A stretch of DNA of 64,000 nucleotides from JAWLEP01 sp964553045. Its GTDB lineage: Bacteria; Fermentibacterota; Fermentibacteria; Fermentibacterales; JCC-6. The notes beneath the pieces were generated by a model. That model worked only from the letters and a program-made list of their open reading frames with translations. It did not search any database and had not been told where the DNA came from. The DNA is taken from the NCBI GenBank assembly GCA_964553045.1, contig CAZKJG010000013.1, forward strand, positions 1 through 64,000, given 5' to 3'. Shown here piece by piece: positions 62,055 to 64,000 of the stretch. Every line of letters starts with the position of its first letter. The first letter of the stretch is position 1. Made by a program: the position numbers and the translations under genes.

Positions 62055-63380
62055 ATGCGGTACGCAGCCGGCCGGTGGCTGACGCGGGGGTTCCTTCTGC
62101 TCGCAGCCGCGGCGATGCCCGGTTGCGGCAGCTACACGTCGACCATGCGGCCCGTCCGGGAGAGTCTCTACCGCGGTGACCCGCAGGCGGCTCTGGAGGT
62201 GTTCGAGGAGGGGGCCGCGCCGGACAGCGCCGGAAGGAACAGGCTGCTCTTCCTCATGGAGAAGGGCAATCTGCTGCGGCTTGCCGGAAGACCCGGGCGG
62301 GCCGAGCCGCTTCTGTTGGAGGCCGACCTGGTGAGCGACCTGCAGCGCGGCGTGGACCTGGCCGACGAGGCCGGCGCGCTGCTCACCAGCGATGCCGCCA
62401 GGGAGTTCCGCGGCGCCGACTACGAGAAGGTGATGATCAACTACATCCTGGCCTCCTGCTACGTCCAGCAGGGGAGGCTGGATGAAGCCCTGGTCGAATG
62501 CAGGAGGGTGGGCGAGAAGCTCGCCGTCCTCAACGAGGCCTACGCCCGCGACAATGTTTACCGCGACGACGCTTTTGTCCGCTGGCTCATGGGAGTGATG
62601 TTCGAGGCGGCCGGTGACCTCGACGACGCTCTGGTGGCCTACCGCAACAGCATAAGGGTATACGAGGACGACTACGCCGAGTACTACAACCTGCAGCCTC
62701 CCGTACAGGTGGCCTCGGACGTCCTGAGGCTCTGCCGGATGCTGGCCCTGGATGACCTCTACGGCGAGTACGCCTCCCGCTACCCGGAGGCCGTCCCGCC
62801 CGAGCAGGTTGCGGCGGGCGGCGGGCAGCTGGTGCTGGTGATCGAGTCGGGGCGCATACCCCGGAAGGTGGAGAGGGACTTCACCGCCTACACACGCGAC
62901 AGGGTCTACAGGGTGGCTCTTCCCGCCATGCCGCGGAAGGGAGTGCAGCGTCATTATTTTGACGTCACCTTCTCGGGGGGGGCTCGAAGGGCCTGGCTGG
63001 CGGAGGATCTGGTGGAGATAGCCAGGAAGAACCTGGAGGACCAGGCCGGCCGCGACCTGGCCCGGGCAATTGCCAGGCTGGCGGCCAAAGCGGGAGTGTC
63101 CGAGGCCGGCGAAGAGCTGATGGAGGAGATAACGGGGGACGAGGGCGGATGCGTCTCCGAGGGTTTCGGAGCCCTGCTGAGCCTCCTGGGCGCCGCCGCA
63201 GAGCAGGCCGACCTGCGGGGATGGCTGACCCTTCCGGCCAGGATACACGCGGTGCGCCTGTACCTGCCCGCGGGAACCCATGATGTGGCGATTGAGAGGG
63301 ACGGCCGGCGTCTGGAAACGCTCCGTGACGTGGAGATAACCGCCGGCGGCCTCGAGGTTCGCTTCGTCTACGCCCGGTAA
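62055..63380 (+). CDS. TPR-containing lipoprotein of the COG3014 type
   Basis: 441 residues with signal sequence and lipobox (MPGC). TPR-like helices cover about 30-260, including INYILASCYVQQGRLDEALVECRR. The last 180 residues form a beta-rich domain (VYRVALPAMPRKG, then AVRLYLPAGTHDVAIERDG). It often accompanies LpoB-like proteins in bacteria. Start ATG at 62055; no strong ribosome binding site is visible. Confidence 0.75.
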   Translation: MRYAAGRWLTRGFLLLAAAAMPGCGSYTSTMRPVRESLYRGDPQAALEVFEEGAAPDSAGRNRLLFLMEKGNLLRLAGRPGRAEPLLLEADLVSDLQRGVDLADEAGALLTSDAAREFRGADYEKVMINYILASCYVQQGRLDEALVECRRVGEKLAVLNEAYARDNVYRDDAFVRWLMGVMFEAAGDLDDALVAYRNSIRVYEDDYAEYYNLQPPVQVASDVLRLCRMLALDDLYGEYASRYPEAVPPEQVAAGGGQLVLVIESGRIPRKVERDFTAYTRDRVYRVALPAMPRKGVQRHYFDVTFSGGARRAWLAEDLVEIARKNLEDQAGRDLARAIARLAAKAGVSEAGEELMEEITGDEGGCVSEGFGALLSLLGAAAEQADLRGWLTLPARIHAVRLYLPAGTHDVAIERDGRRLETLRDVEITAGGLEVRFVYAR

Positions 63381-63390
63381 CGGAGGGATC

Positions 63391-64000
63391 ATGGGCAGAA
63401 GAGACCTGGCGAAGATCATCGACCATACCTGCCTGTCTCCCGATGTGGGCATTCGGGAGATCCGCAGGCTCTGCAGCGAGGCTGTGGACCACGGATTCAA
63501 GTCGGTATGCGTGAATCCGCTGTGGGTGGAAGCCGCCTTCGGGCTGCTCCGGGGCAGGGCCCCGCTGGTATGCAGCGTGGTGGGCTTTCCGCTGGGGGCA
63601 ACCCCGGCCAAAGCCTTCGAGACCGAGCGGGCGGTGGAGCTGGGCGCGGACGAGATAGACATGGTCATCCCCGTAGGACACCTCAGGCAGGGCAGCCACA
63701 ACCTGGTGCGGAGGCACATACTGGAGGTTGTGGAGGCGGCCGCCGGAAGGCCGGTCAAGGTCATACTGGAGACCTGTCTGCTTGAGCGGGAGGAGAAGGT
63801 CGCCGCCTGCCTGCTGGCCGTGGAGGCCGGTGCCGCCTGGGTGAAGACATCGACCGGCTTCTCCACCGGCGGCGCCACGCCGGAGGATGTCCGCCTGATG
63901 GCCGAGACCGTGGGAGGACGTGCCGGCGTCAAGGCCTCCGGAGGAATACGCAGCTACGAACGGGCCATGGCCATGGTAGAGGCCGGCGCCGGAAGGCTGG
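63391..64000 (+). CDS. deoC: Deoxyribose-phosphate aldolase, 3' end outside window
   Basis: 203 residues are visible. IDHTCLSPDVGIREIRRLCSEA, the catalytic lysine region WVKTSTGFSTGG and the phosphate-binding KASGGIRSYERA identify DeoC, which splits deoxyribose 5-phosphate. The ATG follows GGAGGGATC. The reading frame runs past the end; about 20 residues are missing. Confidence 0.94.
   Translation, partial: MGRRDLAKIIDHTCLSPDVGIREIRRLCSEAVDHGFKSVCVNPLWVEAAFGLLRGRAPLVCSVVGFPLGATPAKAFETERAVELGADEIDMVIPVGHLRQGSHNLVRRHILEVVEAAAGRPVKVILETCLLEREEKVAACLLAVEAGAAWVKTSTGFSTGGATPEDVRLMAETVGGRAGVKASGGIRSYERAMAMVEAGAGRL

Noticed and set aside
61956..63932. 658-codon minus-strand frame opposite the lipoprotein cluster and deoC
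   Set aside because: deoC and the lipoproteins on the plus strand have clear motifs.

Overview
This 64 kb window is GC-rich, gene-dense bacterial chromosome with one 100-base run of N, so it is probably a metagenome-assembled or draft scaffold. The organism looks like a double-membrane bacterium. Evidence includes outer-membrane-type beta-barrels, many lipoproteins with a lipobox, an LpoB-like PBP activator, and RseP. A subtilase carries a C-terminal domain resembling FlgD/type IX sorting domains. That domain, the TPR-rich membrane proteins and the operon layouts suggest an FCB-group-like lineage, possibly a candidate phylum such as Fermentibacteria. This placement is inference only. Starts are often TTG or GTG, and many genes overlap by 4 bp, so operons are tightly coupled. 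Sigma70-like promoters (TTGxxx, 17 bp spacer, TATAAT-like) can be seen before tRNAs, SRP RNA and several mRNAs.

Layout. 0.1-7.2 kb: DUF3006, rsmI, an inositol-phospholipid pair (CDP-alcohol phosphatidyltransferase and myo-inositol-phosphate synthase), tmk, a C-terminal processing protease, a phosphohexomutase, yceD and rpmF. 7.2-12.3 kb: type II fatty acid synthesis (plsX, fabH, fabG, acpP, fabF) and rnc, whose only plausible start is CTG. 12.3-16.4 kb: acyl-CoA dehydrogenase, EtfB, an EtfA with a fused 2x[4Fe-4S] ferredoxin domain, and a PHP hydrolase. 16.4-17.9 kb: three small exported DUF4878-like proteins. 17.9-21.6 kb, minus strand: a GGDEF-ATPase-TPR protein, a GroES-like protein and tRNA-Ser(UGA). 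21.6-28.3 kb: a CYTH protein, an acidic exported protein, an MtfA-like peptidase, a response regulator-GGDEF protein, pyrE, a wHTH regulator, a PEGA/TonB-C protein and a lipoprotein. 28.4-34.8 kb: secreted subtilase, beta-rich envelope protein, Ig-like lipoprotein, membrane protein, dtd and maf. 34.8-39.4 kb: a palindromic repeat pair, a decayed gene, tRNA-Ser(GGA), a TPR/acidic-repeat protein, tRNA-Ala(CGC), a catalytically degenerate PP2C-like membrane protein, and a large SRP RNA.

39.4-48 kb: dnaX-ybaB-recR, pgsA-pgpA-cinA-thpR, recA-recX, an unknown gene, yidD and a TPR membrane protein. 48-56.3 kb: the classic rplM-rpsI / rpsB-tsf-pyrH-frr-uppS-cdsA-dxr-rseP series. RpsB here carries an acidic linker and a histone-H1-like (PKKKAA)n tail interrupted by the assembly gap. 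56.3-64 kb: a lipoprotein, a 1002-residue gluzincin / beta-propeller / barrel protein, a YhhQ-type transporter, an exported zinc-ribbon FGE-like protein, LpoB, a TPR lipoprotein and the 5' part of deoC.

Most genes form house-keeping operons for translation, lipids, isoprenoids and envelope biogenesis. I see no phage, transposase gene, CRISPR array or classical defence island. The least ordinary items are the S2 tail, the degenerate phosphatase next to the acidic-repeat protein, the gluzincin-propeller-barrel fusion, the GGDEF-ATPase-TPR protein with its GroES-like partner, the ferredoxin-fused EtfA, and the CTG-initiated rnc.
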